A stretch of 64,000 nucleotides of DNA from Paragonimus westermani (lineage: Eukaryota > Platyhelminthes > Trematoda > Plagiorchiida > Troglotrematidae): assembly GCA_008508345.1 (NCBI GenBank), contig QNGE01001268.1, forward strand, positions 114,903 to 178,902, read 5' to 3'. Below, in pieces: positions 26,301 to 37,527 of this stretch; positions within the stretch are counted from its first letter, which is position 1, and each line of letters starts with the position of its first letter. Position numbers and translations under genes: made by a program. Below the pieces are notes generated by a model. That model was not told the DNA's origin. It did not search any database and saw only the letters and a program-made list of their open reading frames with translations.

Positions 26301-29300
26301 GGTGGTTGGCTAATGGATTAAATCGGCAGAATATTGAAGGTTATTGCTTCTTGTTTTAAAACCTGCTGCTGGTTGGTAATTCTCCATATGGTCGATTTGC
26401 TGTTGTAACGTTCCAGGCGAATATTTTGGAACCAGTGTGCAATGTCAACATGTAGGCTAGAAGGGAGTGTAGTTGTGGAATTGTGTAACTTAGCTCCTCC
26501 CGTTTGTGAATAACAGAACTAAATAGCAGAATGTTACAGCTTATCAAAGTCCGGATAACACGTTGACTGTTGCGAATCGTCAACTGAGACGGATGGGTTG
26601 GTTGAGGGAACACAAGTGCTTCAACTGTGATTAGTTTGTTAGAATACGCTGTACAAGTCCTGGAGTGGAAAACCTTCACCTTAGGACCGCATGTTGTCCA
26701 ACTAGTTTGACGGCGTGCAGGCAGGGTGTGTTATTCAACATATGGTGTCCTATGGAATAGTCATTCGTCTTAATGCGTCGCATGGAAGTGTGTGAGAGAA
26801 CTTGATTAATTGTTGCAGCAGTGTTCGTGGGCATGAGGTATGCCAAACAATGTACGGGGTAATGTATCATTGGCACCGAAGCCAAGGGCTGGCCAACATC
26901 GTAAGTAAGCTGTTTTTGTAGTTCACACTGAAATGTTAATCCCTGGAATTTGGAAATAAGGGCAACTGGCGTCGAGACACGTTGCAAACTGTACACGAAA
27001 CGTTGGAGAGACTGTTGACCTGAGTGTGTACATGACAATTTAAACAAGTTGATTGGTGGTGTAGTGATGGGTTCAACGTGGTCGACGGAGTAGTGGTCTG
27101 TCAGTTCCCGACAAGGTCATTCGAATCCTCACAAACGCATATAGTAATCCAGTGGGTCCAGCCTTATTTCGATGAAGCTTCGTTCTGTTGGAAGATGTGA
27201 AAACCTGTAACAATAGTCGGCATGTGTTTTTATAAGTACAGTAAAATTCAATCAATAGTGAAGTGAAAATACAAACACAGTAATTAAAAGACCACTTCAA
27301 AATATAGCGTTTGGAAACAGAAGTCACGAAAATCAGGGAAGTGTATGCCTTCCACTTGGTAGCAAGCAAAACATACTTCTGTGCATGCTGTTCGCCAATT
27401 CGTCATTCTTTCTTATGGGACAAATTTGGCTCATTTGGGTGCACATTTCCTTGATAATACCCCACAGGTTATCTATGGTTTCTGATCGGGGCTGTGTGTT
27501 GATCGGTCCAGGCATGTAACATATATGATAAAAACTTGACCCCGAAGGACTGAACATACGTGACGTAACCCAGGCTTATCGTGCGTCGAAAGCGTTGTGT
27601 GTGCCTCAAGTGTGTTGGAATAAGAGGCGGATTTCCCTGCTCCATTCAGCTTTAACAGCTTAGCTGTTACTTCGAAGGAGATCCATTCGCAAGCCATCAG
27701 TGAGTGGGAGACACATTCTAGGGAGGGTTATTATTTTCATTCTTTCTTCAGGTCGCACTACCAGTGTGACCAGCAAACGAAGATTACCAAAAGGATCTTC
27801 ACATCAATGAAGATAATAGTCCATCAATCAACTAAAGATCGGTCCACTTCAATCGACGGCTGATGGTGCACACATTGGATGCTGACAAGTTAGGTGCGGC
27901 ACTTCATTCACCAGTTGTTGCACATTCCGTGGGGACACCTGAAGTATCAGCACTGATTTCAACCAGAAACTGCTTAGTCAGACACATTATTCCGCATCTT
28001 TGGTTTTTTGGCTGCGCAACCTGGAGTCGGACATTGTCGTCTATTCACCCTCATCTCGCTAGGAGGCAAAATTTCACTCTTCTGTTCCTCATTGGGTTAC
28101 ATTCTGCGTGGCAGTTTCAGATCTGTTGTAACGAAATGCCGTTCACTTAACTTGGGTCTGAATACGACCTCGTCACAAAAATCCATCGTTCTAGCTCATG
28201 TATTTTATGAAAATTCAGCATACAGACATGACGGGAAAATTACAAGCGATCTACGAGACAGAGAAAATTTCACCCAAGCAAACAATGATTTCTTTGTAAA
28301 CAGGAGATAGAAAGTGTGATCTCAGCTTGAATGATGGCGATGTAGGAAAATATCTGACAAACAACATACATACAAGGTTCATTATGCACTTTGAAAAGCC
28401 GGAGGCTTACAACTTCCCAGCGGTTGTGCAGTTGTATTCCGAATATTGCTCACTGAAGTAAGCCTAGTTATTTTGCACGCCGTTTATCACAGGAACATAT
28501 ATAAAACGTTGTTTCACGTTTTTATACATTTCTGCAAACAACAACCCGGTCGCATTATAACTACTTTCCACACTGTAGTAGCCCGCCATGATTCAATGGT
28601 GAAGGATGAACCTGTACCAAAAAATTGACTTCAATAACCTCATCTCAAGGAACGCTGGGGGAATCGATGTACACATGTACCACAGCTTCAATACGAGAGT
28701 TCATAGGTGGTTCTGTTAACCTAATAGTTCCGTAGAAGGACTAGGCCAACTTGGGGTTACACACCATCTCACATTAGAAGTGGTCCCGACTGTATTTGGT
28801 TCTATTTTGGGGGGGGGGGCGCTTTACCGTGCTAAACATGAACCTCCCATAAGGATACTTACAACGACTCACTAAGTGAATGAACAAGGTTCAGCTGCTC
28901 ACGGTTTGGGTTAGTCAAGGCTACGTGATGCTGAAATTCAGATAACGTTAGTTTCGTTCAAAGGTCGCTTCCCCTCAGATATCAGTGCACGATCTGTTTC
29001 GGACTGATCGTATAGAACAGACGTTACATGAGTAGACAGTAACCATTTTCATCATTAGGTCCATTTGAGAATAGTCTATTGTGGCCAGCCTATTAAAACG
29101 TGAGTTTTTTTATGAACACGGTCAGCTAAAGCAACTGGCTGCATTTGATTCAACACAGTTCGTGAAAATCACGGCGATTGCCTGGTCTGTAGCTTACACT
29201 TAATCCAATGTGCGTGATACACTATAGTAGATTAAACTTTCAAACCTACCTAATGCGGTGAAGACGAGCGATCGCACCATGCTTCTGCCACTACTGTAGT

Positions 29301-29328
29301 GAGAACGACCGACCGCACTATACTACTC
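23313..29328. other. Intron or intergenic DNA downstream of MyoD exon 2
   Basis: This DNA follows the donor at 23313 and is probably intron 2 at least in part. It contains a GT run near 25300 and a run of eleven G at 28809-28819. One possible short terminal exon is listed separately at 25854. Minus-strand open frames of 107 and 123 codons at 26356-27047 and plus frames at 24995-25698 have no recognisable motif. Confidence 0.45.
25854..25943 (+). other. Possible short terminal exon (weak candidate for MyoD exon 3)
   Basis: After an acceptor-like ...CTCGCAG at 25847-25853, a phase-0 frame encodes 29 residues ending SSGVHQPYPPTP and a TAA at 25941-25943. The phase is compatible with MyoD exon 2. 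A frame this short occurs often by chance, the pyrimidine tract is poor and no family motif is present, so this is only a lead. Confidence 0.12.
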
Positions 29329-29850
29329 ACACCACTACCATTCCGTAGCTAGGCAGGAGCATGGATTTTGACACTGAAGAAGCCGCGAGAAAAATACAAG
29401 AAAAAGCATAGGAGTGCAGAACAACATGAAATGGTTCTCGGTACACACTGGAACTGAGCCTTAGCACCTGTGGCGACAATGACGTTCTGAGACTAGTGCC
29501 GCACGCAGATGTTTGTAATCACGCTGGGGCGTACAACCCGTGTATTATTTTTGTAAATAAACAACCCTTGCGCCATCCGCGTTCTTGACTCACAACACTA
29601 CTACTCATTAGTTAGGCACCAAAATGTATTTGGATATTAAAATAGCGGGAGGAAAAATGCAAGAGGGGAAATTGGAGTACAGTTTGTAGTGAAATGGTTC
29701 TCTACACATACAGGAACGGAGAACTGGTAACCGTTGCAACCGTGATTTCCAGAGATCGATGCGACATACAAATGAATGTGTTTGTTTGTTGTCGCACACT
29801 GTATGTTTTGGTTTTTTGAATAAGCAAACATTACTCTATACATCGCTAAT
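29329..29850 (+). repeat. Diverged tandem pair of about 260 bp units
   Basis: Two related units lie head to tail, at about 29329-29592 and 29593-29850. Both begin with a CACTACTA-like stretch and then TAGGCA. Both share a GAAAAATRCAAG segment, TGAAATGGTTCTC and a GGAACKGAG segment in the same order and spacing. Both end in an A/T-rich stretch containing AATAAA (29556-29561) or AATAAG. The identity is clearly partial. The layout could be two solo LTRs, two SINE-like units or a tandem repeat. A third, weaker relative may lie near 35810-35935. Confidence 0.6.
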
Positions 29851-30002
29851 CGGTCTATCTCACACGTATTCCAAGTCACCGTGAGTTCCAGTTGTTTTTC
29901 TCGGTTTAAATATATGTTAGTTGTAGGAGAAAAAGCTAAACCTACAGAATGATGACAACTGATGGATTGTTTTATACATTTGTAAAATCTGTTTTTGTAC
30001 AG

Positions 30003-30111
30003 ACTAATAAATCTATGGATTTCAACGCCGCCTACCAGAATTCCACCTGGGAGCTTTGCTCGGCCTATGGAACCTTAGAATCTGAGAAACATGGTGTTAA
30101 ATCTGCAAGAG
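30003..30111 (+). other. Candidate internal exon, possibly MyoD exon 3
   Basis: A good acceptor (TCTGTTTTTGTACAG, ending at 30002) and a good donor (AGAG|GTGAGA, with GT at 30112) bound a 109-base frame of 36 codons plus one base. It starts in phase 0, compatible with the donor of MyoD exon 2, and would leave phase 1. The encoded segment includes DFNAAYQNSTWELCSAYGTL, which reads like ordinary protein sequence but matches no motif I know. A downstream acceptor with a strong pyrimidine tract at 30786-30800 would add about 12 codons and a stop at 30839. It may equally belong to another gene or be chance. Confidence 0.3.
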
Positions 30112-33100
30112 GTGAGATGATTTGCACGCTTTTGTGAAATATTCATTAGTTCTGATTTGAAGTTGCTTCACTGTAAGATTCATGGTGACCTTTTTGTAAG
30201 ATTGTTGGAAAACATTTGCTGCCTAAAATTGTCCAGTTCTGTATGTTAATCAATGTTACTTAACTTTAGTAGTGCGTGCTCAGTTTATTTGCGCCATGAC
30301 CTCAGCCTGATTTAGCACTGAGTTTCGAGTGGTTCAGCTCCAGCGTGGACATGAATAGCGGTTCGTTTAAGTTTACACGATAGAAAGAAAGATTTTGCAT
30401 ACATGTTCCTGTTTTTGCGTTGAACTGGAAGTAATTTGCATTGGACAGTCGGTATAAAAACGATGAGCAGTGACAAATAGAAGAAGTGAATTTCTACCGG
30501 AGTGGAATAGGACAATGAACAAGGAAGTTGTGCGGATTGTCTGTCACGAAGGTCTTAACCTAGTAGGAATCTAGACCTGTTAGCCGATTCAGCAGTGACC
30601 ACAGCATTGTATAATGTTTTCCAATATGATCACATCCTGGTTGCAAATACTTTCTCTCCACATAATAGTATGCTAGTGGGATACTTCGGTTTCGGAAAAT
30701 TACCCCTTGGACATTTTTTATAGCGTAGAAGAGGAAGATGCGACACAGAAGGTGCAGTTTATAAAAAATCTTTGTGCTGAAATTTGAGTCTCTCTCTCAG
30801 GGTGTTTATATAGCGAGGATTGGCATAATATAGCTGAATAGGCGGTTTTTTAGTCTTGATGTCTTTAGCTTCCCACTGCATGCGTTTTATAACGGTTCCT
30901 ACAAATATACACTTACAGAATCATGTTAATCCCCATCTAGTGTCTATTTGTCTAATGTTAGCGATACCGGCTATTTTGCTAGTTGACTTGCTGATTTTAT
31001 CTATTTGCCTTTCGTGCTAATATATTATTGATACTAATCATTTATTCTGAGAAGCCAATTGTACAGTGTGTCCGTGAGGGCTTACCAAATGGACACTGGC
31101 GCGTGTATTCTGGTTGAACGCTTAGCAGGCTATTCTGGTAAATCATGGTCATGAAGCATCAGTCATCTGTAAATGTGCCCTGAGTAGAACAAGGACACTT
31201 TATCGATTCACCAGATATCGTTTTCAGACCACACGCATTTGGTGCTACTAATGCCAGAAAATCTAACCAGTTGGTAGTCCATAGTTTTGTTTAATAGGCT
31301 ACTAGCATGACACATCCGTCTATTAGATCCGATCCACTGCACAGCACCACACTTATGGATAAGGTATGTGCCTGTTCGATTCTGGTAAATGTGTGCACGT
31401 AAACGGTATGTATTAGTTCCAGCGTGTTCACTGCAGTACACTTTCGTGCTAAAGCAGTCCTTATTAACAAGTGAAGAAATTCGTTTTTGCGGAACGCTGG
31501 TTTTGCTAGCCCACTATCCTCGTGGGTAATCAAACCCTTAACTAGGCCGCACACATGCTTGATTCGTTTCAATCATCGATATACTCATGTCAGTTATCAC
31601 TAATTAGCCATATACTCCTAGCAGGTGGGCGTTCGGTTCATATTCAGATAATGGTCAGTATTGGCATGAGTCAGACACTTCATCGGTACATGCCAGTTAT
31701 ATTACAGATTGGGAATTAAGCATTTTACATGGAGATTTGGGGAAAACTTGTTCCCCAAAGCGCCTCTCTTCGAGCAAGCTGTGTTAGTATTCAAAGGACT
31801 TCCAGGTGCACCAAACAAGAATAGCTAATTAGGCCAACAGAAAGATGGAATTGGTCATATTGAATTTAAGGACGAACTCTATTTTCTTGGGCTTAAAGAG
31901 TCCCGATTTCATGAGAATATAATAAACGATTTGCCACTTGTTTGTAAAATCCATGAAATTACGCTTGGATAATCTTTGGATTTCCATTAGAGAAGAACCA
32001 AGCACCGGATGTAAAATAAAACACTGCTGATGAATTTTCGTCATTCATGATCTGATGCTTATACGCATGTATGAAAACAGAACCAGAGTTTCGGTGGCGA
32101 CTGGTTTTCAATTACGAAAAACGTGTACAGAACATTGCCTTTTGGATAACGGTTGAATCACATGAGGTCGGACAAGCTGTTAACGCTAATCATCTATCCA
32201 CCTTTTTTGAACTAATTTGAACATTTGTATTCTCTTTTTGTCTGCAGCGCTTGAACTATTCCATTCTGGTCTGCTGATAGGCCAAACCTCAGCCCATCTC
32301 GGTGTCCCGTGATATACCAATGTTGTGGTTCGTGACTGTAACAATTTATGTAAATAATCCATAAATTCTGTAAATAACAACAACACTGGTAACAGTTCCA
32401 TACGCTTGGTTCGATTGAAATTTTATAACTGTTTTGAACAACAAACTGTTTTATTTGTGAATTCAAATGGGGAACTCATCAAACGAAAATTTCTTCAACA
32501 AACTGAAGCGTTGTTTCAATTTTGGTAGCGGGTTTGCTTTTGTACACTTTTCACGTAAGCTCAGACAGATACACTACACCGTGTCAATCTGCAACTGTAG
32601 GTTTCACTCAACCGGAGAGAAGGATTGAAAATAACAAAACGATCGGATAAGAGGTAAGTTGGTGAATGTAAGAAACGGGCATGTGAACAACGGTTAAAAC
32701 GATGTGACAATGCAGCGGAGCCTCGAAGGGAGAGTGTGCGGATTATTTCGTACTTTATAATGGGCGTACAGTCTCACAGTACCCTCATCCAGACAAGCGA
32801 ATTATTGAGCATATGCGTAGATTTACGAAGAGAGAGTGTAAATGACAGTCAACATTTGAATGGAGCCAGTGATACAGTAATGGAGTCGCCACGGCGTGCC
32901 CAAGGTTTTGTTCTCTTACCAATCCAGTACGCCACACAGATTACAAGCTGAAGTAATACTCCTTTTGCACTACCCCTGCGTATCCAAATAGTCGCATGCA
33001 TTTTTTAAGAAACCCGATTTCTGGACTAACACTTGGGCATACTCGCAGATCTATAGTGTGCACGTTGGCCGACCGATCGATCAGCTCAACATGCACCCGA

Positions 33101-34020
33101 GGGGTACATTTTCAGAATATGCGCACAGCCACAGCGTTGCAAGTGTGTACGCAACCGTTACAAGTCAACTAAGGGGGAAAGCTTCATAGGAAAGCCATCT
33201 TAAAAGTGAATCAAGAGATTGGTGAACATGTTAGATAGGGAATTACCAAACTGTTGTGTGGCGTAGCGTGTGCTTCCACGCGCATCAAGATCATAAAGGA
33301 ACGTTTCGGCAAAGTTGTTCTAAGCAGTGGTGTTTAGAAGTGGTAAATTTGGCCTAAATGTACGGGAAACAACATTACAGACATAAATATGCTTAAGTAA
33401 ACGCACAACCTTCTTTAGGCTGAGCAGACGAAATTGAGGCAAACAGTACAACTAATATGAGGGACATAAACAGTAGGGCAGTAAGTAAAAAGTAAGACTT
33501 GAATTGGTTTTCGAAGCTTGGAATATAAAAGGCTGTCTTCTTACCTTGGTAAAAATGGTCACCGCCTAAAACGGTGGCATAGTTTTGTGATACAAACTAG
33601 CTCCCAAACAAATAACTGTCAACAGCCTCGAGAGAACCATAAAGCTAATCGAGGTCAGGGGGGAAATGAGGAATATATTGGTATCTAAATATGGGAAACA
33701 AAGTATTATGCCATTTTTAATCAGTGTTAGTGGTGTACTAGTGAACACAACGGTTGAATATTTCCCTAATACTTCCCGATAAAGCAGTGGGAACTATCAC
33801 TAAGCGTCAAGTCTCAAGCTGTAAAATTAAGACCACATGAGGCAAGGATATGATTAGATGGAGTGAGAAGATAGTAAAGTACATGATTCAGCTTGATGTC
33901 TAGCGCATATACCAGCTTTGACTCATAAGGTGAAGAGTTACTAGTCTTATCCACATTCAGATAACCTTTATCTGATGGGTCCACCCAAAAATGAACCCGG
34001 TCGTGGTGTTTTCGTTTGGG
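30112..34020. other. Unassigned non-coding DNA
   Basis: No supported gene. The open frames are all of the length expected by chance. CTGATGA at 32027-32033 was checked as a hammerhead core and rejected. A short direct repeat, CCGGTCGTGG, occurs at 33997-34006 and again at 34108-34117, flanking the tRNA-like element. Confidence 0.45.
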
Positions 34021-34090
34021 GGTATCATGGCCGAACTGATAACAGCTAGGGTTTGTGTTGCGCAAGGCTGCTGGTTCGATTCCTGATACG
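34021..34090 (+). repeat. tRNA-like sequence (tRNA pseudogene or SINE head)
   Basis: The sequence carries an A-box-like TGGCCGAACTGA (34028-34039) and an exact B box, GGTTCGATTCC (34073-34083), the internal RNA polymerase III promoter pair of tRNA genes. GTATCA at 34022-34027 can pair with TGATAC at 34084-34089 as an acceptor stem. The D, anticodon and T stems pair poorly, so it is probably not a working tRNA and no anticodon is assigned. The 10-base direct repeat CCGGTCGTGG on both sides (33997-34006, 34108-34117) could be a target-site duplication, which would favour a short mobile element. Confidence 0.5.
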
Positions 34091-35149
34091 TCTAAACAAG
34101 GACGAAACCGGTCGTGGACTGTCGGATTGAGGATGAACATCAAGAAGCTTTATAAACTCCATTTTGATCCCCTGTGATCATAGTCGGTGTAAACTGGCAA
34201 TCTAACATAGACTGTGACCATCCATATCACCGGGGTAAGATGAAGTTGTATCTCAGACAAAACATATGCCGCACTCCACAGGAAGTCTGACTTCATTTGT
34301 GCAAGAGAATTTTGCCCATTCAAACGAGAAAACTGGATCATACCGGTAAAAAAAGTTTGAAGGGACAGAACGAGTCACGCTGTCCGTCGCCGTGTACATA
34401 AACGCACATTATGTAGCCGTTAACGGTTCTCACTACTCAGTGGTACTGAAGCGTTTCTGACCTCTAAACACTATCATGCAAGAGAAGCCCAAATTCAGCA
34501 ATAATTTTGTCGGATTATAAGGTAGTTGAATTTACCTAGCGGAATCGCACTACAAGTTGCCAGTCGAGACAGCCCAACTTACTTGTCAGAGGTACTTCTG
34601 CTGTTACTAAAAAGTAGTAAACCATTGTTAACACGGTTCGTTTACTAGCATTCAATATCAGCTGAAGACCACTCACGGTTTATGGTGGCTTTCGTATACA
34701 AACAGATTTATCAGCCGGCCTTCTTTCAAAAAGAAGCTGGCCATAAAAGCAGTCAATACATGAAAGTCGCAAAGATATGTGGTTAATGTTCGATTTATAC
34801 CAATCAAAGTTTGGGCTACCTACCAGCAAATGTTTAAATATCTCAACGAGACTGAGTCATCAAGTAATGCAGGATGGTGTCTATGATGTGAAAATTTCAT
34901 CACACTATCGCTGAAAGCTATGTTGAACGGATACATTGCAAGTAGCTTGCAAGGCGCAGCGTCCGGTAAAATATCGTTTCGGGAAGGTCTGGCATTCAAA
35001 AAGTGGACGGCCGCAGCACGTTTTATTCATATGAGCTATTTAAGAACACACGTAGACAAGTATTGGATGCCAACTTGGTGGAGGATAGTGGACCAACCAC
35101 GAATGAACAGAACGTAAATCTTCCGGAAATTTTCCTAAGGAGTTCGCAG
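34091..35149. other. Unassigned non-coding DNA
   Basis: Nothing recognisable. A 65-codon plus frame at 34920-35117 precedes the LINE piece and may be unrecognisable LINE sequence. Confidence 0.4.
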
Positions 35150-35530
35150 AAGTGACCTTGTGGAGGTGATCACGTCTAAACTTGTATTATAGAAACCGTT
35201 GTATACACCAGAGAAAATGCATACTCGATTAAGGCTCCCGCTGGTACCGACGGCGTCCATCCGAGTAGGTTAAAGTCACTAGTGGAAATTCTGCCGCTCC
35301 CCTCATGGTACATTTTCAGAACTTCCTTAAACGTGAGTAAAACCTCAGAAGGGCGGCATACTCCTGTAAATATACACTGGCAAAGTGCAACTAGTGACTC
35401 GTATTTAGCATGTTCTAAGGGCAAGCCCGATTATGACCGATTCACGAAGTCGTCGTTGCTTTCTGTGAGAAGGTTGGTGATGGGAAGAGATCTTATTGTG
35501 TTCCAAAATTATCGGAGGCACAATTAGCAC
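35150..35530 (+). pseudogene. LINE reverse transcriptase fragment (N-terminal RT region)
   Basis: Translation from about 35228 gives SIKAPAGTDGVHPSRLKSL, which matches the K-A-P-G-P-D-G-x-x-P-x-x-L-K motif that opens the RT of jockey/CR1-like LINEs. It continues with an SLNVSKTSEG block (normally S-L-x-x-G-x-x-P-x-x-W) and an SLLSVRRLVMGRDLI block (normally S-L-x-S-x-x-x-K-x-M-E-x-x-I). The middle has diverged and no catalytic box is preserved. It is a short dead piece ending just before an AT microsatellite, and it belongs to a different LINE lineage from the ones at 820 and 47100. Confidence 0.65.
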
Positions 35531-35568
35531 AAAAGCCATAGCCGTGATCGCATCGGGTTGTAATCCGT

Positions 35569-35570
<2 letters not shown>

Positions 35571-35599
<29 letters not shown>
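35571..35599. repeat. (TA)n microsatellite
   Basis: An uninterrupted run of about 14 TA units immediately downstream of the LINE fragment. Confidence 0.95.
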
Positions 35600-35602
<3 letters not shown>

Positions 35603-36310
35603 TAAGGAAAAACAGGACCCATTAAGACTTGTGGCTGAATTTCCTAATTCAACCATTAAAGACTGTGTGCAACAAGATTCTGTCGGACGTAGTTCACAGT
35701 GGTAGCACACTATTTAAAAACGTGTCTCGATAGCGGGTAGCAGGCGATCGTTCCGGACCTCCTCTAATGCGGTGACCAAGACCGGTAAGTGGCAGTAGTG
35801 TACAAATATATGGGCTTTTTTATCTACTACGTTTAGCACAAACTTAATAGCTCTCAGGATAAAACTAAAATAATCAGCAGAATACTACAACTAGAATGTA
35901 GTTGGTGGAACTTATAGTGAAGTGGTGATCACTCGCTTGACACCTTCGATTTCATGGTGTTCCCCTCTCTTTGCTGCTTCCCGTAAACGGGTCGTGTGAA
36001 GTGAGGCACCGTAACCCACTCCTTGGTCTCAGGTAATCTAACGGCGTGACAAAAGAGGCTAACCAGCGAAACACAAAAACATTTGTTGCGGCACTAAAAA
36101 AATAGATACCGAAAGTTAAGTACAAGCAAAGAAACAGCAGAAGGGATGCAAGCAGCTGGTGGACTTTTGTTCTATGACTGAGATAACATCAGTCTTATGA
36201 AATCTCATCTTCAACAAGAGACGTCTGCGGTTCTTCCTATCTTTACATTTTTACTAGACGACATGTATTTAATAGAGCTTGTATTGCTATTTAAGGCGAA
36301 ATAGTCTCAG
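35600..36310. other. Unassigned non-coding DNA
   Basis: No gene was seen. The part at about 35810-35935 shows weak similarity to the repeat units at 29329-29850, in the same orientation. Confidence 0.4.
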
Positions 36311-36490
36311 CATTGGCTGGATATGTTCTGCACTAGTACGGAAGGTGCTGGTCATATGTCGTCGCCGTGTACAGTGGACTTGTTTGTGTTGGATGTGGCG
36401 GAGCTCTGCGTGCGTTCGGGTACACAGGTCATTCTACAACGGTGCTTGTTCACCCAATGCGAATATTTTCAAACGTTTCTACCAGAAGAG
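36311..36490 (+). other. Candidate internal exon of an unknown gene
   Basis: A 60-codon frame runs between an acceptor-like AATAGTCTCAG (ending 36310) and a donor GAAGAG|GTGACT (GT at 36491), phase 0 at both ends. It includes VDLFVLDVAELCVRSGTQV and CLFTQCEYFQTFLPEE, which look like a real protein segment with alternating hydrophobic positions. I do not recognise the family. If unspliced, the frame stops five codons later. The length alone is not significant; the support is only the splice sites and composition. Confidence 0.22.
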
Positions 36491-36588
36491 GTGACTGAGT
36501 ATTAAGATGTGCAGTTTGGACTTTCTATAAACTGCTGAGGAGTCATCCGTCTGACCGGTATGACATTCCAGTCCTCTTATTCTTTGTC

Positions 36589-36590
<2 letters not shown>

Positions 36591-36632
<42 letters not shown>
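36591..36632. repeat. (AT)n microsatellite
   Basis: An uninterrupted run of about 20 AT units. Confidence 0.95.
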
Positions 36633-37225
36633 TACACATAGACGGAATCTACCCTGTGTTAGAGCTCAGTCAGGCTCTCTGACTAGGACACGTACGTAAA
36701 ATAGCTGAGAGGTGAATACCGAAGCCGCTGATACATAGGAGAACAAAATCAATTAGACCAAATATCAGTCATCAGAAGCTGTGTTACCAGAATGTCAATC
36801 GTGTAGTTCGCATTGTAAAATAAAGCTTCATTCATAGTAGGACAAGGTCTTAAGTCGGATAGCCCCAACGTGTGCGACTTAGATTGGCTTCCAATCATTT
36901 CACCAGCGACAGTTCCCAGGCTTTGGATTCGAGCGTGGAATACACCTAAAACTGCCGGCATAGTGGATCGTGGTGACATGACTGCGCGCTGGCGGTCTGA
37001 GGCTGGTTAATCGTCAGCGAACCTACATCAAACAGTTAACTGAGGAAGTGTCAGTAGACTAGACTAGAGTAAGTTAACTCAATCTACATTTTTCCCCCAG
37101 ATAAAACAATGGTAAATCAGGCGCTCGCCTTTTGAAACTTTCCGTTACGCTTTCTGTTCCTGATGTTTGATGAATAAATATAACTCGAGAGTTTTGATTG
37201 GTTTAATAGTAATAATCCAGATTCG

Positions 37226-37227
<2 letters not shown>

Positions 37228-37266
<39 letters not shown>
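37228..37266. repeat. (AT)n microsatellite
   Basis: A run of about 19 AT units, the third such run within 1.7 kb. Confidence 0.95.
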
Positions 37267-37270
<4 letters not shown>

Positions 37271-37446
37271 AAACCCCAACTCAAAAGTTGAACTTTATCT
37301 ACCTTTCACTGTTTATCTGCTGACCACCCCTATCCTACATTCTTAAAATGTAATTCTTACACCATACTGAGACGTCGGTGGTTCCACCTTTCAATTTAGC
37401 CTACCAAACCAATAACCAGTGTTGAACGCTTGAGCTGTGGGAGATT

Positions 37447-37527
37447 TCACTCACACACTTGCTCATCTTCCTTGTCTACAAGATGTGTGAGTGGAAGCGC
37501 AAGTGGTGGAATGCAAGCCACTTGCGC
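37447..37527. repeat. Two adjacent hairpins (inverted repeats)
   Basis: The first hairpin pairs 37448-37461 with 37479-37493 over 14 base pairs with one bulged A and a 17-base loop. The second pairs 37497-37506 with 37518-37527 over 10 perfect base pairs (GCGCAAGTGG with CCACTTGCGC) around an 11-base loop. Only three bases separate them. It could be a structured RNA, part of a foldback element or a protein-binding array. No known RNA family is recognised. Confidence 0.65.

Noticed and set aside
26356..27047. 107- and 123-codon minus-strand frames lying close together
   Set aside because: I could not match them to any retroelement or gene family, and the lengths are not significant.
32027..32033. 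CTGATGA as a hammerhead ribozyme core (also one at about 9820 in the Penelope remnant)
   Set aside because: No GAAA partner box with flanking helices at the right distance was found; the copy near 9820 fits the decayed coding sequence instead.
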